Shown piece by piece: positions 8,782-18,070 of a DNA stretch of 64,000 nt. The translations under genes and the position numbers were made by a program. The stretch comes from CAYXPR01 sp964467255 (lineage in GTDB: Bacteria; Pseudomonadota; Alphaproteobacteria; Rickettsiales; RGZB01). The notes below the pieces were generated by a model, which was not told the origin of the DNA, searched no databases, and was given only the letters and a program-made list of their open reading frames with translations. The first letter of the stretch is position 1; each line of letters starts with the position of its first letter. The DNA lies in NCBI GenBank assembly GCA_964467255.1, contig CAYXPR010000005.1:1-64000 (forward strand). Direction: 5' to 3'.

Positions 8782-9057
8782 CTACTCATATTTCTTGAGT
8801 AGCTCCATGATTTCACCGATGCGCTGCTTTTTGAGCTTCTCATCCTTATTTGAACAAGCGTCCGTAACACAGGAATTAACGTGAGCCTCTAACACACCAA
8901 GCTCTATTGTCTTTATGGCGTTTCGTGCCGCACGAAGCTGCGACATAATGTCCACGCAATACTTGCCATCTTCAATCATGCGCTTGACCGCTTCAAGCTG
9001 GCCAACCGCTCGATTAATCCGGGAAAGCTGATTTTTGTGACTTGGGTGTTCAGACAT
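8782..9057 (-). CDS. csoR: CsoR/RcnR-family copper-sensing repressor
   Basis: All-helical DUF156 repressor of 91 residues. Ligands of the CsoR fingerprint can be placed at C34 (GKYCVDIM), H59 (LEAHVNSC) and C63. This C-H-C set matches Cu(I) sensing rather than Ni/Co sensing by RcnR, which uses an N-terminal His. It is the first gene of the copper operon, 7 bp before the ATPase gene, and two CsoR-type inverted repeats lie just upstream. Copper binding should release the repressor and induce the whole operon. Confidence 0.9.
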   Translation of the reverse strand: MSEHPSHKNQLSRINRAVGQLEAVKRMIEDGKYCVDIMSQLRAARNAIKTIELGVLEAHVNSCVTDACSNKDEKLKKQRIGEIMELLKKYE

Positions 9058-9069
9058 AATACCATCTCC

Positions 9070-9104
9070 TATACCCCTATGGGTATATACCTAGTGGGGG
9101 TATA
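9070..9104. promoter_or_regulatory. Tandem CsoR-type operators
   Basis: Two overlapping G/C-tract inverted repeats are seen: TATACCCCTATGGGTATA (9070-9087) and TATACCTAGTGGGGGTATA (9086-9104). TACCCC...GGGGTA dyads are the standard CsoR binding pattern. They lie 13-47 bp upstream of the csoR start codon and should cover the promoter, giving autoregulation and copper induction of the operon. Confidence 0.8.
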
Positions 9105-9142
9105 TTGTCAACTGGCTATAGAAGAGGGTTGATTTATCAGCG

Positions 9143-9361
9143 AAGTGGGTGAAAAGGACGAGTGTTGCAGTATGTGCGATAATTGGTCCACCATTCTTCC
9201 CTAGTATCCGATCCTAATACAGGCCATTTCTGCACGATCGGCTAACACAGCGGCTTTGCGCCTGCTTATAGCCCTAGCAAGTGGGTGCTAAGGACGCAAG
9301 AATGCAGAAAATCCTTCAAAAGTAGCTGATTTCCTTAAATGCCCATTTCAGCGACCCACTT
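9143..9361. repeat. 219-bp intergenic element, copy 4 (full, most diverged)
   Basis: Same length and block boundaries as the other copies, with the S block at 9143-9193 and the hairpin block at 9279-9361 (83 bp). The A block has diverged strongly but without any net length change. Its S block ends ATTGGTCCACCA, close to the ATTGGCTCCACCA that ends tRNA-Ala at 1212-1224. It lies between the copper operon and the CHAT-like gene. Confidence 0.8.
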
Positions 9362-9448
9362 GCACCCACGAAATATCCAAATTTGCCCATTTTTGGGTAG
9401 TAATCCTTCTGATATAAATTGAGAAGTTTAAAATGATTTGATTGGATT

Positions 9449-11320
9449 ATGGTATCACCCGCCAACATTTGCCCGAGGCTTCTTCATACGCTTATTATAG
9501 GCAACAATGCGCCATTAATTGCTGAACTCAGCTCTGTATTAGCTCGCAAACGCAGCTATCTCCCCGTCATAGATGAGCCCCGCATTCATAGACCAGATAT
9601 CGCAAATGAATATATTCGTCGTCATAATGCTGCCGCACGTATGCAGGCAAAACATGTTATTTTTGTAAATGTTGCTGATGACATTGTGAAGGAGATAAAT
9701 CTCCAACCAAACAGGACTATTAGAATCAATGCCCTTTCTGAAATCTTTGGATATGGTTCAAAGCTACAATTAAGGACTGAGAATTACTTAGACTGGGGGC
9801 AGGCAAATATAGCAATCGGACTGCTAACGGCTCTACGGGCTAAAAAGGTGCTGCGATGTACCCCGGATGGTCCCAATGCTTCTGAGTTGGCGACCGAAAC
9901 TGGGCATCTTGTGATTTGTGAGGACCACGAAGAGCTGGCTACAATTCAGGCTGCAAATTATGCGTATTCGCTTGGTGCAGGATTAAAAATCATTCCCACT
10001 ATGCCAGAACGAGAGCGTAAGCAGCTTCTTGAGCGTTTATATAGTGCCAATGCCGCAATTGAAGGTGAAACACGTTCGCCTACTGAACGATTGAGAGATA
10101 TTGCTACAGAGCTTCGTCAGTATATAGGTGGTGATCTACCGAATGAGGTTGAGTCCCTTACATTTATAACATCAGGAATACCTTGGGGGTTTGGATATCC
10201 TGAAAAACCCTCAACACATCTTTCAACATATCCCGATCTAGGCATTCACCTTATTAGTGCATTGGCAGCTGAACAGCCTGGAAGACCTGGTATTAGGGTT
10301 GCAGCAGTAATTGAGCCAGGACAAGTAAATGCTGCTGAAGTGGATGTTGTTATCGAGTCGTTATGTAGGCATAACGCACTAGTACGAGAATATCAGGGTG
10401 AACGCGCAACGGTTAGCACAGTTTCTGAGGCAATAGAGCTATTTCCTTATGATCTGTTATTCATATCATCACATTGCGGTGATACAAGCGGCTGGCGATG
10501 GACATATAATTTTAGGGATAGTGAAGGAAAAGAGCGCGAATTAGTTGTTGATGTTGCTGCCAGCTTTGCACCAAGGCCGGGCGAAGACCTCATAAAAGTA
10601 GGCATGCATAATACATTTATATCATTGGATGGCGTTGCGTGGGATGATCCAGAGAAGGATAAAAAACTAGTTGTTGGATCTGCAATGACGGATTGGATGA
10701 AATTAACACAAGATGAAAAACTAGAGCCAACGCACAAACAAGAAGTTCCCCGTGTGCATGGTTCTTCAGCTATAAAAGTTTATGACCATCAGCTTCTAAT
10801 AGCCCCTTCACAATTGGCCAGCCATAATACTCCGATCGTGATTAATAATGCTTGCCTTTCGTGGCACCGACTTGCTCATACATTCACCTTCATGAATGCA
10901 AGAGCATATTTAGGTACATTATTTGAGGTTAGTGATGGTGAAGCCTTTGAAATCATTAAATTGCTTTTTACTAAGTATTTTGATCGCCCACTCTCCGTTG
11001 CACTTTGGCATGCACAAAATAAGGTTTATGGTAAGTCAGTAAGGAGACCTTATGTTATGACTGGTCCACATTTCCAACGACTCCGAACAGTACCTGGAAG
11101 CAAAGTTGATTATTTAGGGCGCCTCCTTGTTAAACTGCATAACGATTACGTTTCTCGACTTAAAAGCAATGAGGTTCCAGAAAAGTTTATAAAGGATTGG
11201 AAAGATCATATTGATTTCTTTAGCTATGAAATTGATGCCCTCCGAAAAGGGCTTGCAAGTGTTTCAAGTCGTCCATCGTCTGCAAAATCCCAAGACGAAC
11301 TGCGACTGATTCTTGGATGA
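9449..11320 (+). CDS. CHAT-like caspase-fold protease, putative defence or regulatory protein
   Basis: Protein of 623 residues. The C-terminal half resembles CHAT/caspase-fold peptidases. A His follows a hydrophobic strand in LLFISSHCGD (H342), and a Cys follows a second strand in PIVINNACLSW (C469). After it comes the typical CHAT run ARAYLGTLFEVSDGEAFE. H342 and C469 are the proposed dyad. The N-terminal half (1-300) has Rossmann-like strands and a helical linker and matches nothing recognised; it may be a sensor. No membrane segments. The gene stands alone between repeat copy 4 and a convergent DUF4238 gene. CHAT proteases act in bacterial immunity and cell death (for example with gasdermins), but no partner is identified here. 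Confidence 0.6.
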   Translation: MVSPANICPRLLHTLIIGNNAPLIAELSSVLARKRSYLPVIDEPRIHRPDIANEYIRRHNAAARMQAKHVIFVNVADDIVKEINLQPNRTIRINALSEIFGYGSKLQLRTENYLDWGQANIAIGLLTALRAKKVLRCTPDGPNASELATETGHLVICEDHEELATIQAANYAYSLGAGLKIIPTMPERERKQLLERLYSANAAIEGETRSPTERLRDIATELRQYIGGDLPNEVESLTFITSGIPWGFGYPEKPSTHLSTYPDLGIHLISALAAEQPGRPGIRVAAVIEPGQVNAAEVDVVIESLCRHNALVREYQGERATVSTVSEAIELFPYDLLFISSHCGDTSGWRWTYNFRDSEGKERELVVDVAASFAPRPGEDLIKVGMHNTFISLDGVAWDDPEKDKKLVVGSAMTDWMKLTQDEKLEPTHKQEVPRVHGSSAIKVYDHQLLIAPSQLASHNTPIVINNACLSWHRLAHTFTFMNARAYLGTLFEVSDGEAFEIIKLLFTKYFDRPLSVALWHAQNKVYGKSVRRPYVMTGPHFQRLRTVPGSKVDYLGRLLVKLHNDYVSRLKSNEVPEKFIKDWKDHIDFFSYEIDALRKGLASVSSRPSSAKSQDELRLILG

Positions 11321-11374
11321 TGATATAGAGAGGGCGTATTTAGTTAGGTTGTCTTATTACAATGCAACAAAAGG

Positions 11375-12415
11375 CTATAAGTTCTTTTGTAGTTTCACGA
11401 GCAAATGTGCCTCTAATTGATTCTGTTCTTCATGCCAATTCTCCCACTGCTGCTTTTCCATTCTAAACCCTTTGGCATCTATTATCCTTGGAATAAATTC
11501 AAGCACTTCAGGATCTTCAATATTTGCAAAGATCATTCTATGAGAGTGTTCTGCGATTAGTCGGCGGAACATATGAGTTTCTTTCGCAGAAAGACGGGTG
11601 CCGCGTGGTGGAACCCGTTCCCCAACTTTTGTATAGAGCAAATGATTTGGGCTTACTGGAAGAAATAGTTCAGTACCTTTGTTACCCCAGCCACCACCGA
11701 AATCATAATTTTCTTGCTTGTAATAGTTAAGTCTTACCGCTGGTTTATCTGATGTGAACCAACACATTCCAGGTGACGGACGCAGAATTGTCCATTTATG
11801 ATTGTGTAAAACGTTTGCTGTTCTTTCTAAGACGTGACGTACAGACCAAAGCCATGAAGCTCTTCCAGCGGCAGTTTCTACTTTTAAGGTGCTTAATTCT
11901 TCTCCTTCGTTAGCTTCTGTTGTTAGGCGCAAGGGAAAAGAGAATGCTTCCGGCGAAGAAGTGGTAGCTTTTTTTGTTTTATGAAGTTTCTCGGGCAACC
12001 CATCTAACACCTCTTCTAGAATCTCTGGCATGCTCTTTGAGAAGCGTTCAATATGCTCAATGTACCTTGCGGGAGTCCTAACGTCATGGAGCGCAAAGAA
12101 TCTGATTAATTTCTTCCAATCTTCTGGCGTTAGTCGCTGATTTGCTATTACTTTTTGAATTACCTCTTCAGCTGGACTTTCAAATTCTTGGTCGAACCAT
12201 TTTTCTAACTCATCGCTTACTTTTCCGGCAACCTTTCGGGTGTAGAGATGTTGTTGGTATGCGATTCCCTTAATTGCCCTCTTCTCCCATATAGGTACGT
12301 TCTCGTGCGAGACCAATTTGCGATAGACAAATACTTCATTCGCACAATATCCCCAATGCTTGAGGTAGCCCTGTGAAATATAGTGATTGTCTTTACTAAT
12401 GTTATTTTTTGTCAT
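11375..12415 (-). CDS. DUF4238 family protein
   Basis: Protein of 346 residues from the ATG at 12415 (MTKNNISKDNHYISQGYLKH). The opening HYISQGYLKHW matches the DUF4238 hallmark HYIPQ-(F/Y)-L, and the middle contains MCWFTSDKPAVRLN, another conserved spot with an Asp (TSD). DUF4238 proteins are widespread on mobile elements. Their biochemical role is unknown, although a nuclease-like fold has been suggested. It sits between the recombinase gene on its own strand and the convergent CHAT-like gene, 54 bp from the stop of the latter. A longer frame from 12490 would overlap the recombinase end and is not preferred. Confidence 0.7.
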   Translation of the reverse strand: MTKNNISKDNHYISQGYLKHWGYCANEVFVYRKLVSHENVPIWEKRAIKGIAYQQHLYTRKVAGKVSDELEKWFDQEFESPAEEVIQKVIANQRLTPEDWKKLIRFFALHDVRTPARYIEHIERFSKSMPEILEEVLDGLPEKLHKTKKATTSSPEAFSFPLRLTTEANEGEELSTLKVETAAGRASWLWSVRHVLERTANVLHNHKWTILRPSPGMCWFTSDKPAVRLNYYKQENYDFGGGWGNKGTELFLPVSPNHLLYTKVGERVPPRGTRLSAKETHMFRRLIAEHSHRMIFANIEDPEVLEFIPRIIDAKGFRMEKQQWENWHEEQNQLEAHLLVKLQKNL

Positions 12416-12453
12416 CGTAGAAGTATATTGCCTTATGTAAGATATACAAAGTT

Positions 12454-14112
12454 CTACATGATATTTAGAAGGGTTCTTTGCTGTTCCCAATCCAGTGGAA
12501 TAGGGTTTTTTAGAAGAGCGGTAACACTAAGGTTCCTGGGCTGTGTACCATTTAGAATCATCATGGTAATTTCTGGCGAAAGATACTTGAGCCGGAGTAC
12601 ATCACCCGCATAGGTGCGTTCCACTTTTTCCATTTCGGCAATATGTTTAATGGATTTTGCCTGGCCTTCATCAATCATCTTGTTCCATTTATAAGCTCTA
12701 GTGATGGCTAGAACCAAGCTCTTATCATAGTTATTTTTGTGGATGTTTATGGCTTTGCCATTGGGTGCAAAACCCATTCTTCTTCCTGCTCTTCTTCTGA
12801 ATGCAACGTGAAGGATGATCTCTATGGTTTCATTTTTATCGATAACCTCAATGGGCGGTACATCTTCTAGTGAGAGTGGCTGAGTGTTAGCATCCGCCCT
12901 CTCCAGGGCAGCAATCAACTTCGTTTTATTGATGATAATAGTAACATGATTCGCGGCCATGATGACCTTATCAATCGGCTCATCACAGACCTTTTCGAAA
13001 CTACTGGCATAGCGAGCAGCTAACTCTACCTTAGGAATATTATCTGCACTCAGGTTCAGCTTCTCTAGATCCAGCCCCTTAAGGGTGGTCGCAATAATGG
13101 CGTTGAATTCTACGACATTGATGCTTCGCTTGGTTAGCTTGTTGAAGTAGTAGAAGTGGCGCCTGTTATTCTTTTCTGAATAGTGGGTGATGAAGCGCTG
13201 GCCAGTTTCATCAAAGAGCCTGCCCCGGAAAATATGGTCATGGCTCCTGTTCATGTAAGAGGTTCTTTTTACAGAATTAATCTTTATCCGCTCCTGCACT
13301 TTATCCCAGGTTTCTTGGTCGATCAGGGCCTCCTGCTCTCCCTCATAAACATTACCCTTGTGCTTAATTTTTCCGAGGTAAAGATAGTTACATAAAACTG
13401 TTCCGATGCTCTTTTGTTCATAAGGCCCGCCTTGGCGCATTTCGCCATTAGGCTTTACCCAGCTTTTCGTATGGTAACCATTCTCCGTAAGATAGTTTAC
13501 AAGGCGGTTCATAGACTTGAATTCCAGATACTTCTCATAGATAAGGCGCACCTGCTTTGCTTCCTCCTCATTTACAATCAGCTTGCGGTTATTCAGATCA
13601 TAACCAAGGGGGAGCGGCCCACCCATCCACATCCCCTTCTTTTTGGAAGCAGCAAACTTATCCCGGATGCGCTCGCCCGTTACCTCCCGCTCGAACTGAG
13701 CGAAACTCAGGAGAATATTCAGGGTGAGGCGACCCATGGAATTGGTGGTATTGAAAGCCTGTGTCACCGACACAAACGATACATTGTGCTTATCGAAAAT
13801 ATCTACAAGCCTGGCAAAATCACTGAGGGAACGTGAGAGCCGGTCCACCTTGTACACCACAATCGCATCCACCTTGCCCTGCTCGATGTCGTGCATCAGG
13901 GCTTTTAATGCTGGGCGCTCAAGGGTGCCGCCACTGAAGCCACCGTCATCATAGCGCGTTGGAATCAATTCCCAGCCCTCATGCTTCTGGCTTTGGATGT
14001 ATGCCTCCGCCGCTACACGCTGGGCATCCAGGCTGTTAAACTCCTGCTCAAGACCCTCCTCAGTGGATTTTCTTGTATAAATGGCACAGCGTATCTTAGG
14101 AGGTTTTGTCAT
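12454..14112 (-). CDS. Large serine recombinase (site-specific recombinase/integrase)
   Basis: Recombinase of 552 residues from the ATG at 14112. The N-terminal resolvase domain starts CAIYTRKSTEEG with the catalytic Ser in TRKS, followed by VDAIVVYKVDRLSRSLSDF and FAQFEREVTGERIRDK. A recombinase domain (about 170-270: PLPLGYDLNN..., GTVLCNYLYLGKIKHKG) and a zinc-ribbon-like or coiled region follow, as in large serine integrases. It overlaps DUF2924 upstream by 17 bp, a pairing common in alphaproteobacterial mobile or prophage regions. It may mobilise part of this island; its att sites are not identified. Confidence 0.9.
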   Translation of the reverse strand: MTKPPKIRCAIYTRKSTEEGLEQEFNSLDAQRVAAEAYIQSQKHEGWELIPTRYDDGGFSGGTLERPALKALMHDIEQGKVDAIVVYKVDRLSRSLSDFARLVDIFDKHNVSFVSVTQAFNTTNSMGRLTLNILLSFAQFEREVTGERIRDKFAASKKKGMWMGGPLPLGYDLNNRKLIVNEEEAKQVRLIYEKYLEFKSMNRLVNYLTENGYHTKSWVKPNGEMRQGGPYEQKSIGTVLCNYLYLGKIKHKGNVYEGEQEALIDQETWDKVQERIKINSVKRTSYMNRSHDHIFRGRLFDETGQRFITHYSEKNNRRHFYYFNKLTKRSINVVEFNAIIATTLKGLDLEKLNLSADNIPKVELAARYASSFEKVCDEPIDKVIMAANHVTIIINKTKLIAALERADANTQPLSLEDVPPIEVIDKNETIEIILHVAFRRRAGRRMGFAPNGKAINIHKNNYDKSLVLAITRAYKWNKMIDEGQAKSIKHIAEMEKVERTYAGDVLRLKYLSPEITMMILNGTQPRNLSVTALLKNPIPLDWEQQRTLLNIM

Positions 14113-14533
14113 TTTTAGACCTCTCGCACAAACCAAAGAACTCAGGGCCGGAACCCATGTACCCCTTTATTACTTTGAATATACCCGACAGAGTGCGGTA
14201 GCTCTTGCCTTCGTATTCAAAGCCATCCTCAGTAACAGTAACCACATGCTTCCGGCCACCAAACTCCCGCACCAGCTTCATGCCGGGCGTAAGAGCATAT
14301 TTATCCACCAGCACCTGCTGATTGCCGAAGGCAAGACGCCGCAGCTTGTTCTTGATGGTCTTGCTAAGGCCACCATAGGCCTTCTCCTGGATTTTATAGG
14401 CTAGGCTCGCAGCGAGGTAATCACGCCGGATACGCAGCGGGGGCCGGGTGAAATATTTGGGCCAGAGCTTTTTAAGCGCTGCCGTATCCAGCGCTTCTAG
14501 CTCGATGAGCTGTTGTTGAATGTCCTGTGGCAT
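14096..14533 (-). CDS. DUF2924 protein, recombinase partner
   Basis: Protein of 145 residues with the DUF2924 pattern: an N-terminal helix (LIELEALDTAALKKLWPKYF), PPLRIRRDYLAASLAYKIQE, then a small beta domain (PGMKLVREFGGRKHVVTV, FEYEGKSYRTLSGI). DUF2924 genes nearly always precede a recombinase and are thought to assist it or control its directionality, but this is not proven. Its stop overlaps the recombinase start. Its leader and first 32 codons are duplicated at 21256-21409. The start codon lies just after a hairpin that holds the Shine-Dalgarno in its loop. Confidence 0.85.
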   Translation of the reverse strand: MPQDIQQQLIELEALDTAALKKLWPKYFTRPPLRIRRDYLAASLAYKIQEKAYGGLSKTIKNKLRRLAFGNQQVLVDKYALTPGMKLVREFGGRKHVVTVTEDGFEYEGKSYRTLSGIFKVIKGYMGSGPEFFGLCERSKNDKTS

Positions 14534-14593
14534 CGCCTGGGTAACTCCTTTCGTTGTTACCCAAGCAATGCTTCCTTTCAGGCCGAAGTCGAG
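14440..14593. repeat. 154-bp direct repeat, copy A (DUF2924 leader and first codons)
   Basis: Aligns without gaps to 21256-21409; about 13 mismatches were counted by eye (roughly 92% identity). It covers the first 32 codons of DUF2924 plus some 60 bp of leader, ending at GAAGTCGAG. The two copies bracket the czc efflux cluster and point to insertion or duplication around this module. Confidence 0.85.
14538..14563 (-). promoter_or_regulatory. Hairpin presenting the ribosome binding site of the DUF2924 gene
   Basis: On the minus strand, TGGGTAAC and GTTACCCA form a perfect 8-bp stem around a 10-nt loop that contains the start of the AAAGGAG Shine-Dalgarno. The ATG (14533) follows five bases after the stem. 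Such a hairpin could tune translation of DUF2924 and, by coupling, of the recombinase. In the second copy of this leader (21355-21379) the right arm is changed and the stem is lost. Confidence 0.5.
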
Positions 14594-14619
14594 TGCTATC
14601 TTTGGCTATCTTTATTTGA

Positions 14620-14892
14620 TTAATTCTTGCATTTTTTATCAATTCCCAAGCTGCGTTCCCAGCGTTTTTTCTCGATAGAACGTGGATAATCCGAGCACTG
14701 TGCTTTATCAACTGTACGTTCTATCTGAGCTTTTTTAGAGGCTCCCTTGTTTTTCCAATGCTGCTGGTGTTTATAAATGCGCTCATACCCGTTACTTGCA
14801 GGGTAATCCGGAAGACCGCCTGTGTTAGCAGCCTGTACTGCTGTTGCGGATAAAAATCCAGCCATCGTAGCAATCATTATGGTTTTTTTCAT
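14620..14892 (-). CDS. Small secreted protein of the czc operon
   Basis: A 90-residue protein with a clear signal peptide (MKKTIMIATMAGFLSATAVQA). The mature part is basic and Tyr/Lys-rich with two Cys (AQCSDYPRS and KKCKN at the C-terminus). Its ATG overlaps the czcA stop in an ATGA, so it is translationally coupled to the efflux operon. Probably a periplasmic accessory or metal-related protein, but no family was recognised. Confidence 0.65.
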   Translation of the reverse strand: MKKTIMIATMAGFLSATAVQAANTGGLPDYPASNGYERIYKHQQHWKNKGASKKAQIERTVDKAQCSDYPRSIEKKRWERSLGIDKKCKN

Positions 14893-17800
14893 ACATTCTC
14901 CTTTTGGGTTGGTTGCTCTTTGAAATCTTGCTCATCTCGATGGAACAGCCGGTAAAGCGCCGGAAGCACCAAGAGGGTGAGTATCGTTGATGAAATAATC
15001 CCGCCGATCACCACGGTTGCCAGTGGCCGCTGCACTTCCGATCCTGCGCCGACATTGAGCGCCATCGGTACGAAACCGAGCGATGCTACCAGTGCTGTCA
15101 TCAGCACTGGACGAAGACGGGTTAATGCGCCTTCGGCAATGGCCTGGTCGAGGGGCAGACCTTCATTCAACAGCTTGCGGATGAAGGAAACCATCACCAC
15201 ACCGTTCAACACCGCCACGCCGGAAAGGGCAATGAATCCAACCCCAGCAGAAATGGAGAGGGGAATATCGCGCAGTGCCAGTGCCATCACCCCGCCGGTC
15301 AGCGCGAGCGGAACGCCGGAAAACACAATTAGCGCATCTCGGGTGGAGCCAAACAACATAAACAACAGGCCGAAGATAAGAAGCAATGCCATTGGCACTA
15401 CGATTTGCAGCCGCTTGCTGGCTGAAATCAGCTGCTCGAATGTGCCGCCATATTCCACCCAATACCCCGCAGGCATTTCAACCTTGCTGCGCACGGATTG
15501 CTGTAGCTCGGTTACGAAGGAGCCAAGGTCGCGCCCACGTACGTTGGCCGTAACGACCACGCGGCGTTTGCCATTCTCGCGGCTGATCTGGTTTGGTCCC
15601 GGCGCAATCTCGATGCTGGCCACTTCCGAAAGCGGCACATAACCGAACGGATGTGGATCATCGGATGTCGCCACTGGCAACGGAATGGGAAGGCGTTTCA
15701 AAGCTTCCATGTTGGTGCGGAGAGCTTCGGGCAGACGAACCACTAAATCAAACCGGCGGTCGCCTTCAAAGATTCGGCCGACAGCCTTACCGCCCATCGC
15801 GACTTCCACCACATCCTGCACATCAGCGACATTCATGCCATAGCGGTCAAGCGCATCGCGATCCGGATGGATGCTAAGGACAGGAAGGCCGGTAATCTGT
15901 TCAGTTTTAGCATCTGCTGCGCCTGGAATCGCATTGATAACGGCCTCAATCTTTTCCCCTGTTTCCAGAAGCACATCGAGATCATCACCATAGACTTTCA
16001 CGGCCACATCGCTACGCACGCCGGAAATCAGTTCGTTAAAACGCATCTGAATCGGCTGGGTGAATTCATAGTTATTGCCCGGAATCTCACGCACCGCTTT
16101 CTCAATTTCTTTTACCAGCATGGTTTTGGGTTTGCTTGGGTCGGGCCACTGTTCGCGGTCTTTGAGCATCACAAAGGCATCAGCCACGCTTGGCGGCATC
16201 GGGTCGGTAGCAACTTCCGCCGTGCCGAGCTTGGCAAACACCATATCGACTTCCGGGAATTGTTTGATGCGTGCCTCCAGCGCCGTTTGCATCTTCACGG
16301 CTTGGCTTAACGAAGTACCGGGGATGCGTAAGGCGTGAAGTGCAATATCGCCTTCATCAAGGCTGGGAATAAACTCCGCCCCCATACGTGACGCACCGAA
16401 GCCGCTGACCAGCACCAGAAGCACTGCGCCGAGGGCTAGTTTTTTACTATTCTGCAGCGACCAGCGTAGTTTCGGCTCATACCATTCACGTGATTTACGG
16501 AGGATGAAGTTTTCTTTTTCTTCTACCTTGCCGGTAACAAACAGTGCCACCGCTGCCGGAACAAAGGTAAGTGACAACAATAGCGCTGCCAGAAGTGCCG
16601 TCACAACCGTGAAGGCCATCGGGTGGAACATTTTGCCTTCCACGCCCGTCAGCGCGAAAATAGGCAGGTACACCACGGTGATGATAATCACCCCGAACAG
16701 GCTGGGCTTCACCACCTCCGCCGTGGCGGAGGATGCCAGTGCGAACCGCTCATCCTTGGTGAGTAGTCGTCCAAGGCGGTGCTGCTCCATGCCGAATCGC
16801 CGCAGGCAGTTTTCGATGATAATCACTGCGCCATCGACAATCAGGCCGAAATCCAGCGCACCCAAGCTCATGAGGTTGCCAGATACTTTGTTGCCGACCA
16901 TGCCGCTGATTGTCATCAGCATGGTAATCGGGATCACAGCGGCGGTAATCAGTGCCGCACGGATATTGCCAAGCAGCAGGAATAAAATCACTACGACCAG
17001 CAACGCGCCTTCAGCCAAGTTCTTTTCCACCGTCGCAATGGTCCGATCTACCAGCGTAGTCCGGTCATAAACGGTTTTAGCGATTACACCGGCAGGCAGA
17101 CTGCGATTTACTTCTTTCAATCGCTCTGCCACGCGCTGTGATACTTCGCGGCTATTTTCGCCGAGCAACATGAACACCGTGCCAAGCACAACTTCCTTAC
17201 CATTTTGTGTAGCCGCACCTGTCCGTAGTTCTTCGCCCATCAGTACATCGGCTACATCACGCATACGAATGGTAAATTCATCACGTTGCGCCACGATAAT
17301 GCGGCTTATGTCTTCCAGCGTTTTGACCTGACCGGGAACGCGTATGAGATATTGCTCACCGTTTTTTTCGATATAACCTGCACCAACATTTCCGTTGTTA
17401 CGTGCAAGCGAGGTCATCACATCATCCACTGTCAGGCCGTAAGCCAACAGCTTCTCAGGATAAGGCGTGACATGGAATTGCTTTTCAAAACCGCCGATGG
17501 TGTTGACTTCCGTGACCCCTTTGAGATTACGAAGCTGCGGCTTTACCACCCAATCCTGCAATTCGCGTAGGTCAGTGGGTGTCCATTCACTGCCATCAGG
17601 TTTTTTTGCGCCTTCTTTCGGCTCAATGGTGAACATGAAGATTTCACCAAGGCCGGTGGCAATAGGCCCCATTGTCGGTTCCAGCCCTTCGGGAAGCTGG
17701 CTTTTCACTTCTTGCAAACGTTCGGCAATCAGCTGACGCGCAAAGTAAATATCCGTACCATCCTTGAAAACCACCGTCACTTGGCTAAGGCCATAACGTG

Positions 17801-18059
17801 ACAGGGAGCGCGTGTAATCTAGCCCCGGCAATCCAGCAATCGCCGTTTCCACCGGATAGGTAATACGCTGCTCGGACTCAAGCGGCGAGAAACCGGGTGC
17901 TTCGGTATTAATCTGCACCTGCACGTTTGTAATATCCGGTACGGCATCAATTGGCAGCCGTCCGAAATTATAAATACCAATCGCACACAGCGTAACGATA
18001 GTAATCATTACCAACCAACGCTGGCGAATGGAAAAATGAATGATGCGCTCTAAAAACAT
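14889..18059 (-). CDS. czcA: Heavy-metal efflux RND transporter CzcA-type
   Basis: Inner-membrane proton-driven pump of the HME-RND family, 1056 residues. It begins MFLERIIHFSIRQRWLVM and has the two-fold RND architecture: TM1, a large periplasmic loop, TM2-7, a second loop and TM8-12. The TM4 signature LDFGLIVDGAVIIIEN contains the proton-relay Asp residues and is closer to Co/Zn/Cd (Czc/Ncc) pumps than to Cu/Ag CusA. Fragments such as PDITNVQVQINTEAPG, PSLDEGDIALHALRIPG and the TM11-12 region near the C-terminus agree. It forms an operon with czcC, czcB and small genes. Substrate is inferred only from the TM4 motif. Confidence 0.92.
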   Translation of the reverse strand: MFLERIIHFSIRQRWLVMITIVTLCAIGIYNFGRLPIDAVPDITNVQVQINTEAPGFSPLESEQRITYPVETAIAGLPGLDYTRSLSRYGLSQVTVVFKDGTDIYFARQLIAERLQEVKSQLPEGLEPTMGPIATGLGEIFMFTIEPKEGAKKPDGSEWTPTDLRELQDWVVKPQLRNLKGVTEVNTIGGFEKQFHVTPYPEKLLAYGLTVDDVMTSLARNNGNVGAGYIEKNGEQYLIRVPGQVKTLEDISRIIVAQRDEFTIRMRDVADVLMGEELRTGAATQNGKEVVLGTVFMLLGENSREVSQRVAERLKEVNRSLPAGVIAKTVYDRTTLVDRTIATVEKNLAEGALLVVVILFLLLGNIRAALITAAVIPITMLMTISGMVGNKVSGNLMSLGALDFGLIVDGAVIIIENCLRRFGMEQHRLGRLLTKDERFALASSATAEVVKPSLFGVIIITVVYLPIFALTGVEGKMFHPMAFTVVTALLAALLLSLTFVPAAVALFVTGKVEEKENFILRKSREWYEPKLRWSLQNSKKLALGAVLLVLVSGFGASRMGAEFIPSLDEGDIALHALRIPGTSLSQAVKMQTALEARIKQFPEVDMVFAKLGTAEVATDPMPPSVADAFVMLKDREQWPDPSKPKTMLVKEIEKAVREIPGNNYEFTQPIQMRFNELISGVRSDVAVKVYGDDLDVLLETGEKIEAVINAIPGAADAKTEQITGLPVLSIHPDRDALDRYGMNVADVQDVVEVAMGGKAVGRIFEGDRRFDLVVRLPEALRTNMEALKRLPIPLPVATSDDPHPFGYVPLSEVASIEIAPGPNQISRENGKRRVVVTANVRGRDLGSFVTELQQSVRSKVEMPAGYWVEYGGTFEQLISASKRLQIVVPMALLLIFGLLFMLFGSTRDALIVFSGVPLALTGGVMALALRDIPLSISAGVGFIALSGVAVLNGVVMVSFIRKLLNEGLPLDQAIAEGALTRLRPVLMTALVASLGFVPMALNVGAGSEVQRPLATVVIGGIISSTILTLLVLPALYRLFHRDEQDFKEQPTQKENV

Positions 18060-18070
18060 GGCGTTCCCTC

